From JAIVJM01 sp963816985 (GTDB taxonomy: Bacteria > Acidobacteriota > Blastocatellia > Pyrinomonadales > Pyrinomonadaceae): a DNA stretch of 64,000 nt. A program made the translations under genes and the position numbers. The notes beneath the pieces were generated by a model. The model searched no databases. It was not told the origin of the DNA and saw only the letters and a list, made by a program, of their open reading frames with translations. Shown here piece after piece: positions 32,813 through 41,893 of the stretch. Location: positions 3,224,001 to 3,288,000 of the forward strand of contig CAWFMF010000004.1 of NCBI GenBank assembly GCA_963816985.1, given 5' to 3'. The first letter of the stretch is position 1. The number at the start of each line of letters is the position of its first letter.

Positions 32813-33091
32813 ATGGGCAAGAAGCCGCGTCCGAGGCCGCAGCGTCTCCCCGCGAAGCTGTTACAAATCCGCGAGGCTCTGGGTTTATCTCAGACCGAAA
32901 TGCTCAGGCGTCTGGGATATGAGGCGGAGATGGTTTACGCGAGGATTTCCGAGTACGAGCTTGGAAAGAACGAACCACCGCTGCCCGTGCTTCTGGCGTA
33001 TGCGCGTGCGGCGGGTGTCTGCGTTGACATTTTGATTGACGACGAGCTTGACCTACCCGCCAAACTGCCCGCCAAGCCGAAACACTCCTAA
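32813..33091 (+). CDS. XRE-family helix-turn-helix regulator
   Basis: 92 residues. The HTH covers about residues 15-70: LLQIREALGLSQTEMLRRLGYEAEMVYARISEYELGKNEPPLPVLLAYARAAGVCVDILIDDEL, which is the Cro/C1 pattern with the SQTEM turn and YELGKNEPP recognition segment. The basic N-terminus (KKPRPRPQR) may add DNA contacts. It stands alone with no toxin or phage genes beside it. Upstream are a dyad suited to self-repression and a hairpin over its ribosome site. Lower GC than the neighbours just upstream hints at a different origin. Confidence 0.88.
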   Translation: MGKKPRPRPQRLPAKLLQIREALGLSQTEMLRRLGYEAEMVYARISEYELGKNEPPLPVLLAYARAAGVCVDILIDDELDLPAKLPAKPKHS

Positions 33092-33153
33092 GACCTTTGA
33101 GGCTGATACGGTTTAAAAGGCAGAGTTATAGAAGCTTCGACGCGGGTGATGAT

Positions 33154-33248
33154 TGTAGGGGCAGGGCTTGTCCCTGCCCGTCTAAGTTTCACTGAATTCA
33201 ACGGTGCATTTGACGCAGACGCGGGCAGGGACAAGCCCTGCCCCTACA
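33154..33248. repeat. GTAGGGGCAGGG-type inverted repeat
   Basis: TGTAGGGGCAGGGCTTGTCC... (33154-33180) and its perfect reverse complement (33222-33248). Each arm is itself partly palindromic (GGGCAGGG...CCCTGCCC). This repeat type is seen in many unrelated bacteria. Confidence 0.9.
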
Positions 33249-33288
33249 GTTTTGCAACGTGGTCTTATTCATTCTGCCCAACAACCTG

Positions 33289-33684
33289 TTACGAGTTTTC
33301 GAGCGAGGCGAGGTAAGCAGTGAAGCGCGTAAGGTTCTCGCCCGCGAGTTCAGTGATGCGGAGGCCGATGAGGTAGCTCGCTTCTGTTGGGGCGCGGTCG
33401 AGGCGGATGTAGTGGGCGGACTCGGTGTTGAGTTTGATGGTCGTGCCGTCGGGGAGTTCGAGTGTGAGCGAGAGGGCGCGGCCTTCGTCTACGACGCAGG
33501 TGTAGCCGAGGTAGATGGACGAGGCGACGAGGCCGATGCCGGACTCGCTGAGGTCGCGCGTGAGGCATTCGAGCTGCTCGTGCGGGAAGAGGATGTCGCG
33601 GTCTTCCGGCGGGAGCTGGAGCGTGCAGCGCAGGGCGGCGCTGAATCTCGGTTTAAGGCGGCGGTCTCTTCCTGTGGGTTCCAT
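33289..33684 (-). CDS. PilZ domain protein
   Basis: 131 residues, essentially one PilZ domain. The cyclic di-GMP motif RxxxR appears in DRRLKPRFSA (about 8-12) and the second motif (D/N)xSxxG in RDLSESGIGL (about 43-50). Both binding motifs are intact, so c-di-GMP binding is expected. PilZ proteins pass the signal on to partners such as pili or exopolysaccharide enzymes. No partner is adjacent; rsmD starts upstream on the same strand. Confidence 0.88.
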   Translation of the reverse strand: MEPTGRDRRLKPRFSAALRCTLQLPPEDRDILFPHEQLECLTRDLSESGIGLVASSIYLGYTCVVDEGRALSLTLELPDGTTIKLNTESAHYIRLDRAPTEASYLIGLRITELAGENLTRFTAYLASLENS

Positions 33685-33722
33685 CTGCTAGTCGGGTTTG
33701 ATGGCGGTCTACGAAAAATTTA

Positions 33723-34304
33723 CTACACGGTCTCGAAGAAGCTGAGGGCCGAGTCGCCCTGCTTGAGGACGCGCCAGCGGCGGATGCGTCCCAGAGAGTC
33801 GCGGAGCGCGTTCTTGTGGTGGTGCTCGACGACGAGGACGCCGCCCTCGGCGAGGAGCGCCGGGGTGTGCTCGCCGAAGGCGTCGAGCACGGGCGCGTAG
33901 TCGTTGGCGTAGGGCGGGTCGAAGAAGACGATGTCCCATGGGGCCTTGCCGCCGCGCCAGTCCTTGCCTTCGCCCTCGGCGGTGCGGCGGAGGAACTCGG
34001 CGGCGTCGCTCTTGATGACCTCGGTCATCTCTTCGGGGACGCCGCAGAGGTCGAGGTTGGCTTCGACGAGCCCGCACATCTTGTGCACACGGTCAACGAA
34101 AGTGACGAAGGACGCGCCGCGCGAGAGCGCCTCGATGCCGATTGCGCCGGAGCCCGCGCAGAGGTCGAGAAAGCGCGCGCCTTCGAGCCGGGGCGCGAGG
34201 ACGTTGAAGAGCGTCTCGCGCAGGCGGTCGGAGGTCGGGCGAATCTGCATCCCCGGCGGGCTCTTTAAAGTCCGCCCCCTGTACTGTCCGGCGATGACGC
34301 GCAT
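33723..34304 (-). CDS. rsmD: 16S rRNA (guanine(966)-N(2))-methyltransferase RsmD
   Basis: 193 residues. RsmD methylates G966 of 16S rRNA. The start is MRVIAGQYRGRTLKSPPG, the SAM-binding motif LDLCAGSGAIGIEALSRGA and the catalytic DPPY (IVFFDPPYANDY) are visible, along with the RPTSDRLRETLFNVL segment typical of the family. Length matches. Confidence 0.96.
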   Translation of the reverse strand: MRVIAGQYRGRTLKSPPGMQIRPTSDRLRETLFNVLAPRLEGARFLDLCAGSGAIGIEALSRGASFVTFVDRVHKMCGLVEANLDLCGVPEEMTEVIKSDAAEFLRRTAEGEGKDWRGGKAPWDIVFFDPPYANDYAPVLDAFGEHTPALLAEGGVLVVEHHHKNALRDSLGRIRRWRVLKQGDSALSFFETV

Positions 34305-34361
34305 GGCATATCGAATTTAGCACATCGCGCGGCTCTCGAACGAGATAAAGGCCGTACAGGG

Positions 34362-34511
34362 GATGAGCCACGGAGGCACAGAGACACAGAGAAGAAAAAA
34401 GGGAAGAAAAACTTTGTTAGAGGGAGGGTTGAGCAATTCAACTCTCCCTCTAATTCCGCCCTCTTCCTTTTCTTCTAAACTCTCTGTGCCTCTGTGTCTC
34501 TGTGGCTCATC
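34362..34511. repeat. CACAGAGA-type inverted repeat
   Basis: ATGAGCCACGGAGGCACAGA... (34362-34393) faces TCTCTGTGCCTCTGTGTCTC... (34479-34511). An inner pair AGAGGGAGGGTTGAG/CTCTCCCTCT lies near 34420-34452. The repeat unit is 8 bases, unlike the heptads elsewhere. Confidence 0.88.
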
Positions 34512-34515
34512 TTTC

Positions 34516-35280
34516 TCAGGGTTGCGCTTCGACCTCGACGATGATTTGGACTTGTGATCTGACGTTGAGGTCGCCCGCCGCGACGGGCGTGCGCGGCGAC
34601 ATCTTGGCGGCCTCCGCGTGGAAGACGGCGGTGTTGGCGTTGGCGTAAGCCTGCATCCGCTCCTCCAACTCCCCGGCGGTCGTCGGTCGGTTGACGAAGC
34701 CGCCCTCCTGCTCTTCGACGACGCGGACGATGCGACCGTTGAGCGCCTCGGCCATTGAATGCGCCTTCGCCATCGCCTGCTTCGTCGCCTCGGAGAGCGT
34801 CCGGCCCCGCGCCGGGTTGCTCTCGCGCAAGGTGAAGTTGACGCTCTCGACGCTGTTCGCGCCCGCGCGCGTCGCCGCGTCAATGAGCGCGCCGACGTTG
34901 TCGAGCGTGCCCGTCTTGACCGTCACGCTATTGCGCGCCTCGTAGCCGACGATGCGCGGCATGCTCCCCATCCAGTCGCGCTGCGGCTGGAGGCTGTAGT
35001 CGCTCGTCTCGACTTCGGGGCTCGCGCCCGCCGCCTCTTTGACGGCCTGCATGACGGCGTTGCTCTTGCGCGCGTTCTGCTGCTGCGCTTCGAGCGCGGC
35101 CTTGTTCTGCGTGACGACCGAGAGGACGACGACCGCCGTGTCGGGCGGCTCCTTCAAGTCCGCCTCGCCCGTCACCAACAGCCGCGTCAGACGCGGCGGC
35201 TCCTTCTTCGCGCACGCGCCCGTGAAGGCGGCGAGCAGGACGGACAAGACGAGGGGCGTGAGATATTTTTTGCTCTTCAT
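34516..35280 (-). CDS. SIMPL (DUF541) domain periplasmic protein
   Basis: 254 residues with an N-terminal signal (MKSKKYLTPLVLSVLLAAFTGAC) and a Cys at 23 that could be lipidated; the lipobox is weak. The SIMPL domain is shown by VTGEADLKEPPDTAVVVLSVVTQNKAAL, the ARKSNAVMQAVKEAA helix, VGYEARNSVTVKTGTLDNVGALIDAATRAGANSVESVNFTL and the C-terminal VQIIVEVEA. Family members form periplasmic or membrane oligomers of unclear role. It stands between repeats. Confidence 0.9.
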   Translation of the reverse strand: MKSKKYLTPLVLSVLLAAFTGACAKKEPPRLTRLLVTGEADLKEPPDTAVVVLSVVTQNKAALEAQQQNARKSNAVMQAVKEAAGASPEVETSDYSLQPQRDWMGSMPRIVGYEARNSVTVKTGTLDNVGALIDAATRAGANSVESVNFTLRESNPARGRTLSEATKQAMAKAHSMAEALNGRIVRVVEEQEGGFVNRPTTAGELEERMQAYANANTAVFHAEAAKMSPRTPVAAGDLNVRSQVQIIVEVEAQP

Positions 35281-35339
35281 TGATTTCTCCTGTCGCGCGA
35301 GTTTCAGGCTTCACTTAGGGCGTGCCTGAAAAGTGTGTT

Positions 35340-35572
35340 GCCGGAGCCCTGCAAGGGCTCAAGGCAATAGCCGGGGGCAAGCAGACGAAAGTCTGCGCCG
35401 CCCCCGGTCACAGCACAAACATTGACTCCGACCCTGAAAGGGTCGCACCGCAAGCTTCGACCCTTTCAGGGTCGGAGTCTTTTTACCTTGCGTCACCGGG
35501 GGCGTCGCTCACTCTCGTTCGCTTGCCCCCGGCTATTGCCTTCGTCCCCTGACGGGGACGGGGACGCTTTTT
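35340..35572. repeat. Mosaic palindromic repeat, copy 3
   Basis: Outer AGCCCTGCAAGGGCTC and GGCAATAGCCGGGGGCA with mirror on the right (TGCCCCCGGCTATTGCC, CCCCTGACGGGG), and the central GACCCTGAAAGGGTCGCACC hairpin present. TAAT/ATTA of the copies at 7.3 and 32.3 kb is changed to CAAT on one side and ATTG on the other, so pairing is kept. Confidence 0.9.
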
Positions 35573-35627
35573 AAAACACGCGTTTAGAGGTAGGAACGGG
35601 CCGTTTTGTTCCGACTTGCGGAATTTT

Positions 35628-38018
35628 TCAGCCGACGGAGGCGAGGCCGAAGCGGGCGTCGGCGCGGACGCGCTCGATGAGCTGCGAGGTCTCGCGTGTG
35701 TGGCGGCGGTGGGTAAGGTAGTGCTCGGCCTCGCGGCGGGCCTCTTCGAGGATTTGGAGGTCGCGGACGAGATTGCCGACGCGGAACGTGGGGACGCCCG
35801 ACTGCCGCGTGCCCATGACCTCGCCGGGGCCGCGAATTTCGAGGTCTTTCTCGGCGATGCGGAAGCCGTCGTTGGTCTCCTCCATGATGCCGAGCCGCTC
35901 GCGCGCCACAGACGTTTGTTTGTCCGAGGCCATGAGGACGCAGGCCGAGGCTTCCGCGCCGCGACCCACGCGACCGCGCAGTTGGTGAAGCTGCGAGAGG
36001 CCGAAGCGCTCGGCGTGCTCGATGACCATCAAAGAGGCGTTCGGCACGTCCACGCCGACCTCGACGACGGTCGTCGCGACGAGGACGTGTATCTCGCCCG
36101 CGACGAAGCGGCGCATCACGTCCTCCTTCTCGGCGGACTTCATCTTGCCGTGCAGCAGCCCTATCTGGAAGTGCGGGAACACACGGTCGCGGAGGTGCTC
36201 GTACATCCGCGTCGCGTCCTTCAAGTCCATCTTCTCCGACTCTTCGACGAGCGGGTAGACGATGTACGCCTGCCGCCCGGCGCGCACCTCGCGCTCGACG
36301 CCTTTGTAGACCCCGGCGCGCTTGTCCTCGCCGACGACGACCGTCTTGATGGGCGTGCGTCCGGGCGGCAGCTCGTCAATCACCGACACGTCGAGGTCGC
36401 CGTAGACGGTCATCGCCAGAGAGCGCGGGATGGGCGTCGCCGTCATCACCAAAACGTCGGGGTTGAAGCCGCGCTCGCGCAGGGCGGCGCGTTGGAGGAC
36501 GCCGAAGCGGTGCTGCTCGTCTATCACGACGAGGCCGAGTTTGGAGAAGGAGACCGACTCCTGTATCAGCGCGTGCGTGCCGACGGCGGCTTGAATCTCG
36601 CCCGCCGCGAGGTCTGCGTGGAGTCGTCTCTTCTCGGCGGCCTTGAGAGAGCCTGTGAGCAGCTCGACGCGGTAAGGCGTCGGCGCGAGCAGCCGCTTCA
36701 AGTTGCGCGCGTGCTGCTCGGCGAGGATTTCCGTGGGAACCATCAAGGCCGACTGGTAGCCGTTCTCCATCGCCGCGAGCATCGAGAGGAGAGCGACCGC
36801 CGTCTTGCCGCTCCCCACGTCGCCTTGCAGCAGACGGTTCATCGGCGCGTCCGACTGCATGTCTTCGAAGATGCGCGTCACGGAACGCTCCTGCGCGCCA
36901 GTCAGTGTGAAGGGGAGCACGGAGAGGATGCGCTCGTGGATGCGCTCGGTGATTTCGATGACCGCGCCTTTGGCTTCTTTGACGCGCTCGCCGCGACGGA
37001 TGGCGAGGGCGAGCGCGACCCAGAAGAACTCCTCGAAGATGAGCCGGAGGTGCGCGGGGCTGCGCGCGCGTTCGTACTCGGCGAGCGGGGCGTCGTCCGT
37101 CGGGAAGTGGATGCGGCGCACGGCGTCGGCGCGGCTCGCCAGTTTGAGTTTAGAGATGAGGTCGGCGGGCAAAGTCTCAGTGAAGGCCGCGTCGTCGAGC
37201 TTCGAGAGCACGGCGTGCGTGATCTCGCGCAGGCGCTTCGTCCGAAACTCGCCGAGCTTGCGGTAGACGGGCACGCGCCGCCCGACGTGAATCGCGGCCA
37301 GCGTCGGGTCTGCCGGCTCTTCCAGACTCTCTTCGTCAACCGCGTCGCCGTCGTCGGCCAAGTCTTCGCCGGTTGAAGAGGACGCGCCGGTCGCTTGAGC
37401 GCCGCCGTTCGAGTCGTCGCCGTCGAGTATGTTGCTTTGTGCTTCGCCCTGCTCGGCGATGCGGATGAGGGCGTTCTCCGGCGGCGTGAAAGTGCCGGGC
37501 AGCATCTCCAACTCGTCGGGCTTCGCCAGACGCAAAGAGAAGGTGTTGCGCCGCGCGTCCCACTCCCACCTGCCGAAGGCGACGAAGCGCGCGCCGCGCT
37601 CGAACTTCTGCCGGTGGTAGGCGACGATGCGGTGCGCCTGCCGCCCGGAGACGAACCACCAGACGACGACCGGCTTGCCCGTCCGTTCGGGGTCGCCCGC
37701 CGTGACCTCGAAGATGAAGAGCGGCGGCGCTTTGCTCCCACGATTCTTTCCGACCTGAAAGCCGCCCGCGACGCGGACGTACAATTCAAGCGAAGCCTCC
37801 ACGCCGTCGCTCAAATCGGCGATGCGCGCGAGGTTCGACCTGTCCTCGTAACGCATCGGCAGATAATTGAGCAGGTCTTCTATTGTCGCCTCCGACGCGT
37901 CGCGCTTGTCCGACGCGTTCGCCAGAGCGAGCGCCAACTTCCGCGCCGTCGGCGCGCCGAGCCGCGCGATGGCGTGCTTCGACAACTCAAGGACGGGCGT
38001 CGTGAGCGAGAGCGACAT
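35628..38018 (-). CDS. recG: ATP-dependent DNA helicase RecG
   Basis: 796 residues from ATG 38018; a longer frame to 38066 runs into the upstream repeat and is rejected. RecG reverses stalled replication forks. The N-terminal wedge/OB domain (MRYEDRSNLARIADL) is followed by an acidic Ser/Gly/Asp-rich insert (about 200-250: DDSNGGAQATGASSSTGEDL). The helicase core has LLQGDVGSGKTAVALL, VIDEQHRFGVLQR, MTATPIPRSLAMTVYGD and the RGRVGRG motif. Full length; the insert makes it longer than the common ~690-750. Confidence 0.97.
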   Translation of the reverse strand: MSLSLTTPVLELSKHAIARLGAPTARKLALALANASDKRDASEATIEDLLNYLPMRYEDRSNLARIADLSDGVEASLELYVRVAGGFQVGKNRGSKAPPLFIFEVTAGDPERTGKPVVVWWFVSGRQAHRIVAYHRQKFERGARFVAFGRWEWDARRNTFSLRLAKPDELEMLPGTFTPPENALIRIAEQGEAQSNILDGDDSNGGAQATGASSSTGEDLADDGDAVDEESLEEPADPTLAAIHVGRRVPVYRKLGEFRTKRLREITHAVLSKLDDAAFTETLPADLISKLKLASRADAVRRIHFPTDDAPLAEYERARSPAHLRLIFEEFFWVALALAIRRGERVKEAKGAVIEITERIHERILSVLPFTLTGAQERSVTRIFEDMQSDAPMNRLLQGDVGSGKTAVALLSMLAAMENGYQSALMVPTEILAEQHARNLKRLLAPTPYRVELLTGSLKAAEKRRLHADLAAGEIQAAVGTHALIQESVSFSKLGLVVIDEQHRFGVLQRAALRERGFNPDVLVMTATPIPRSLAMTVYGDLDVSVIDELPPGRTPIKTVVVGEDKRAGVYKGVEREVRAGRQAYIVYPLVEESEKMDLKDATRMYEHLRDRVFPHFQIGLLHGKMKSAEKEDVMRRFVAGEIHVLVATTVVEVGVDVPNASLMVIEHAERFGLSQLHQLRGRVGRGAEASACVLMASDKQTSVARERLGIMEETNDGFRIAEKDLEIRGPGEVMGTRQSGVPTFRVGNLVRDLQILEEARREAEHYLTHRRHTRETSQLIERVRADARFGLASVG

Positions 38019-38027
38019 GAGAAGAAA

Positions 38028-38112
38028 CGCAGAAGTCAGAACGCTGAACGATGAACTGAAAGACAAAAGGCAGTTGTTTTCAGTTCATCGTTCAGCGTTC
38101 TGACTTCTGACT
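38028..38112. repeat. Heptad inverted repeat, family A copy 3
   Basis: Left arm about 38029-38071 with CAGAACGCTGAACGATGAAC; right arm about 38081-38111. It lies between the bacilliredoxin and recG genes. Confidence 0.92.
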
Positions 38113-38118
38113 TTGGCT

Positions 38119-38559
38119 TTACGCCGTCGCCGTGTTGGCGGGCGCGCAGAAGCGGTCGAAGGCCTGGGTGAGTTCCTGCGCGATCTGTTCGGCGAAGCGG
38201 TTTTCTATCTGGTGACGCTCAAGCATGTAGACGAGCTGGCCGTCCTTGAAGAGCGCGATCTGCGGCGACGAAGGCGGGTAGGGCGCGAAGTGCTCGCGCG
38301 CCTTGGTCGTCGCGTCAATGTCGGCCCCGGCGAAGACGGTGATGGCGCGGTCGGGGCGGGCCTCATTCTGCAAGGCCATCGCGACGCCCGGTCGGGCCTT
38401 GCCCGCCGCGCAGCCGCAGACGGAGTTGACGACCACCAAGAGCGTCCCCTTCGCCTCGTTGATGGCCTCCTCGACCTGCTCCGGCGTGCGCGTCTCCTCG
38501 ACGCCGTGGCGCGTCAAGTCCTCGCGCATGGGTTTGATGAGAATCTCTGAATACGGCAT
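38119..38559 (-). CDS. BrxA/BrxB family bacilliredoxin
   Basis: 146 residues from ATG 38559, with AAGGAG upstream. The redox motif is CGC (Cys48, Cys50) in VVVNSVCGCAAGKARPGV, the signature of the YphP/YqiW (bacilliredoxin) family. These enzymes remove bacillithiol from thiolated proteins, or act as general thiol-disulfide exchangers. The fold is thioredoxin-like, and SPQIALFKDGQLVYMLERHQIE is conserved. Its presence hints that this organism may make bacillithiol. Confidence 0.95.
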   Translation of the reverse strand: MPYSEILIKPMREDLTRHGVEETRTPEQVEEAINEAKGTLLVVVNSVCGCAAGKARPGVAMALQNEARPDRAITVFAGADIDATTKAREHFAPYPPSSPQIALFKDGQLVYMLERHQIENRFAEQIAQELTQAFDRFCAPANTATA

Positions 38560-38624
38560 TTCTATTTCTCCTTTACTGATTCTGTCCAAAAGTTATGCAT
38601 AAGTAATTTAACACATGAAGCGCG

Positions 38625-39107
38625 TCAGCCGCTTCGCGCGTCGCCGTCGCGCGTGATGCTGATGAGGCGCGGGTCTTCGCCGTCGCCGCCGATTGAGACG
38701 CGCCACAAGGGTTGCGGCAGAGGATAGCGGCCCATGCGCTCGGCCCATTCGATGACGAGGACGGCGCGTTCGTCGGCGAGCAGTTCATCAAGCTCGACGG
38801 CGTGGGCGGCGCTCGCGCCTTCGTCGAGGCGGTAGAGGTCGAGGTGGTAGAGCGTCAGACGGCCTTCGTCGTAGCGGTTGACGAGCGTGAAGGAGGGGCT
38901 CGATACCTCGTCCGGGTCAACGCCGAGCGCGGCGGCGAGTCCTTTGACGAAGACCGTCTTGCCCGCGCCGAGCGTGCCGCTGAGGAGAAGTATCTCGCCG
39001 CCCGCGAGCCGTTCGCCGACGCGCCTTCCGAGGTCGAAAGTCTCCCCGGCGCTCCGCGAAGTCCACTCGCCGGTGGGGATAGTTTCATCATGCGCCGACA
39101 CGCTCAC
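38625..39107 (-). CDS. tsaE: tRNA threonylcarbamoyladenosine biosynthesis ATPase TsaE
   Basis: 160 residues from GTG 39107, which overlaps the nnrD stop (GTGA). TsaE is the small ATPase of the TsaBDE complex for t6A37 formation. The Walker A LLSGTLGAGKTVFVKGLA (about 41-58), SSPSFTLVNRY and LYHLDLYRL, and VLVIEWAERM are family marks. The overlap with nnrD is a common arrangement. Confidence 0.95.
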   Translation of the reverse strand: MSVSAHDETIPTGEWTSRSAGETFDLGRRVGERLAGGEILLLSGTLGAGKTVFVKGLAAALGVDPDEVSSPSFTLVNRYDEGRLTLYHLDLYRLDEGASAAHAVELDELLADERAVLVIEWAERMGRYPLPQPLWRVSIGGDGEDPRLISITRDGDARSG

Positions 39108-40778
39108 GGCTGCTCTCCTTTCGCGTCGAGCGCGCGCAGGCCCGCGCCGACGTGTCGGCGAATGTCGGAAGCCGTCATGGCACGCATCCCTAACTCATGC
39201 GCCGCGAGGTCTCCGGCGAGCCCGCCCACGTAGACGGCGGCGACGGTCGCGCACAAGGCGTCGGCCCCGTCCTTGAGCGTGGCGAAGGCTTGCGCGTTGA
39301 AGGCCGTGATGATGCCCGTCAGAGTGTCGCCCGACCCGGCGGTGCCGAGCCCGGCGTTGCCCGTCGGGTTGATGAAGACGCGACCGTCGGGCCCGGCGAC
39401 GAGCGTGCGTGTGCCTTTGAGGACGACAATCAACTCGTGCGCGGCGGCGAACTCGGAGAGCACCCGGACGCGTTCTTTGAGCGCGGCTCCGTTTTGCGCG
39501 CCGAGCAGACGGAGCATCTCGCCTTCGTGCGGCGTAAGGACGAGCGGCGCTTCGCGCGTGCCCCGGAGTTCCGAAGGCCACGGCGCGAGCGCGTTGAGGC
39601 CGTCGGCATCAATGATGACGGGCGTCGTGCGCTGCTCGACCAACTCGCGGACGAAGCGGCGCGTCTCTTCAGACTCTCTTGAAAGTCCGCAGCCGACGGC
39701 GACGACGGTCGCGCGCTCCGAAAGTTTTTTGAACTGCTCGAACGCCCCGCCGCCGACCGCGCCCGCTTCGGTCTCCGGCAGCGCAGCCGTCATCACTTCC
39801 GGCGACACGCGCGCCGCGACCGAGGGGAGCGCCGAGGCAGCGGTCGCTAAGTGTCACGAGCCCCGCGCCGGAACTGAGCGCCGCGTCCGCGCAGAGGACG
39901 CCCGCGCCCTCCATGCCGCGCGAACCGGCGACGACGAGCGCGTGGCCGTGCGTGTTTTTGTAAGAGTCGGGCGCGTAGCGCGTCGCTTCAAGCCACGCCC
40001 GCACGTCTTCGGCTTCGGTCAGGAAGAGCTTCGACGGGGCCGAGTCCACGAGCGCGGGCGGCGAGCCGATGTCGGCGACGACGAGTTGGCCGTTGAAGTG
40101 CGAGGCGGGCGGCAAAACGTTCGCCGGTTTCGGCGCGGTGAAGGTGACGGTCAAATCGGCGCGGACGGCGACGCCGAGGGGACTTGCGGAATCAGCGTCG
40201 AGGCCGGAGGGGAGGTCGAGCGAGACGACGAGCGGTGAAGATTTGCCGGAGCGTTCGCGCGACGCGCGGAGCAGGTCGAGGTGCGCGACGACTTTCGTAT
40301 AGACGCCTTCGAGCGGTCGCGCGAGGCCCGTGCCGAAGAGTGCGTCCACCAGCACGTCGTAGCCGTGCCGCGTGCTCGCAAGCTCCTCCCAAGCGGCGAT
40401 GTCCGGGCACTCGACGAAGGAGAGCGGGGAAGGGTGTTCGTGCGACCCGGCGGCGAAACTGCCGAGGTGCCGGACGATCTCGAAGTTGGTGCGCGCGTCG
40501 CCTTTCGTGTCTTCGACCCGCCCGAAGAGGACGACATCCACGTGCGCGCCCTGCGCCCAGAGAGCACGCGCTAAGGCCGCGCCGTCCCCGCCGTTGTTGC
40601 CGCGCCCGCAGAGCACCTGCACGGTCTTGCGCCGGAGGTCCTGGCCGAAACGGGCGGCGATTGCCCGCGCCGAGGCATTCGCGGCGGCCTCCATCAAGAG
40701 CAGAGAGGGCATCGCGTACCGCTCGGTCGTCAGGCGGTCAATCTCGCGCATCTCGGCGGCGGTGATGATTTTCTGCAC
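39104..40778 (-). pseudogene. nnrD: Bifunctional NAD(P)HX epimerase/dehydratase, one frameshift
   Basis: This fused enzyme repairs hydrated NAD(P)H: the N-terminal epimerase domain (40778 to about 40130) and the C-terminal ADP-dependent dehydratase. The N-part has VLCGRGNNGGDGAALARAL and VSLDLPSGLDADS. The C-part has VVAGSRGMEGAGVLCADAAL and GAGLVTL, then in another frame ATAASALPSVAARVSPEVMTA, VLTPHEGEML and NAGLGTAGSGDTLTGII. The frame change needs removal of a single base near 39848. With that fixed, the protein is full length (about 558 residues). It overlaps tsaE by four bases. Confidence 0.87.
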
Positions 40779-40819
40779 GGAGGCGATGATAAAGAGGGAA
40801 TCGTGCGCGGGTCAAACTA

Positions 40820-40940
40820 ATAGCGATTAGCTTTTAGCGATTAGCTTTTTGTTTCTAAGGAAAGTTGTGGGATGAGTTGAAAGCAGTTTGCCGTGCGGCG
40901 AACAAAGCTGAAAGCTAACAGCTAATCGCTAACAGCTAAA
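40820..40940. repeat. GCGATTA heptad inverted repeat
   Basis: TAGCGATTAGCTTTTAGCGA (from 40821) faces AGCTAACAGCTAATCGCTAACAGCTAAA (about 40912-40940). Heptads are GCGATTA, GCTTTTA and AGCTAAC. The rest of 40779-41182 has no gene. Confidence 0.88.
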
Positions 40941-41100
40941 AAAAATGGCGCGCCGCCTGCGCCTGTCCGCCACGCCTGCCGCCTCGCCGAGCACCTACTT
41001 TATCGTTGTATCCAAGAGAAATGTTTAATAGGTTTGGCCCTCCAGAAATTCTCGGAAAATTTTTTCGGGCTCGTCTGAAAGGCGAAAACAAAGGGAAAAG

Positions 41101-41145
41101 CGAAGGCCGGGCGAGACTGAAGCTCGCCCGGCCTTCGACTTTTTT
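41101..41145. terminator. Strong terminator after PEP-CTERM gene 1
   Basis: CGAAGGCCGGGCGAG (41101-41115) pairs perfectly with CTCGCCCGGCCTTCG (41123-41137), with T-runs on both sides. Confidence 0.88.
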
Positions 41146-41182
41146 GCGCCCGTAGAGTGACAGACGGGGAAGAGTCGTCTGT

Positions 41183-41893
41183 CTATTTCCCGGCGGCCTT
41201 GCGGCGGCGGCGCACGCCTGCGGCGATGCCGGAGAGGCCAGTGCCGAGCAGGAGGAGCGTCGCCGGTTCGGGAATCGTTGTCTGCTGCGCCGCCGTGATT
41301 TGGCCCGTCAGCGAGACGACCTGTCCCGGATCAATCGCCAGGTCGTTGACGCTGAAGGCGAACGAGCCCGTACCGCACGTCGTCTGCTGGCCGGGGACGG
41401 TCGTCGCCCCGCAGGTCGTGTCGGTGAAAGTGAAGACCTGCGGCGTGTTGTTGAAGTCAAGAACGACGCCGCCGTCGTCCGCCGCCCGCACCGTGCCGGT
41501 CAGAAGCGCCGTGAAGGTCGTGGTGCTGGAGCCGTTGATGCCCTGCGGCGCGGTGAACGTCACCTGAAGGGTGAACGATTGGCCGTCGTAGTTGTTCGGG
41601 GCCGTGCTCAGCGATAAAGAGCCGAGGTTGTTGACGTTCGCCCCCGGATTGGCGTTGCCGCCGAGGCCGCGGACGCCGTTGGCGGTCGTGCCGCTGAACG
41701 TCGAGTTGCTGTACGAGAGGCCGAGAAATGTGGCGCTCGCGCCGGGCGCGCAGGCCGCGCCGAAGCAGCCGTTGGTAAAGCCGGCGATGAACACTTCATC
41801 AGCCCGCGCTTCGCTCTGGGCGAGGGTTAAAAATGCGACGGCGACGAGGCCGAGTGCGAGTGGCTTCACCATCGCGAGTATGCGGTTGATCAT
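41183..41893 (-). CDS. PEP-CTERM sorted surface protein 1
   Basis: 236 residues from ATG 41893, with GGAGGAAG upstream. The signal peptide is at about 1-31. The mature part is Gly/Asn/Thr-rich. The C-terminal sorting signal is IPEPATLLLLGTGLSGIAAGVRRRRKAAGK (PEP motif, hydrophobic helix, basic end). Exosortase EpsH/XrtA-type enzymes cleave such tails; no exosortase is in the window. It likely works at the cell surface or in a matrix. Four cysteines sit in two pairs. First of three such genes in a row on this strand, each with its own terminator. Confidence 0.92.
   Translation of the reverse strand: MINRILAMVKPLALGLVAVAFLTLAQSEARADEVFIAGFTNGCFGAACAPGASATFLGLSYSNSTFSGTTANGVRGLGGNANPGANVNNLGSLSLSTAPNNYDGQSFTLQVTFTAPQGINGSSTTTFTALLTGTVRAADDGGVVLDFNNTPQVFTFTDTTCGATTVPGQQTTCGTGSFAFSVNDLAIDPGQVVSLTGQITAAQQTTIPEPATLLLLGTGLSGIAAGVRRRRKAAGK

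Noticed and set aside
33140..33250. CRISPR-like repeat pair
   Set aside because: There are only two arms, in opposite orientation, so this is an inverted repeat; no direct repeat-spacer series exists in the window.
35616..37376. 586-codon plus-strand frame opposite recG
   Set aside because: Shadow frame; RecG motifs on the minus strand are complete.
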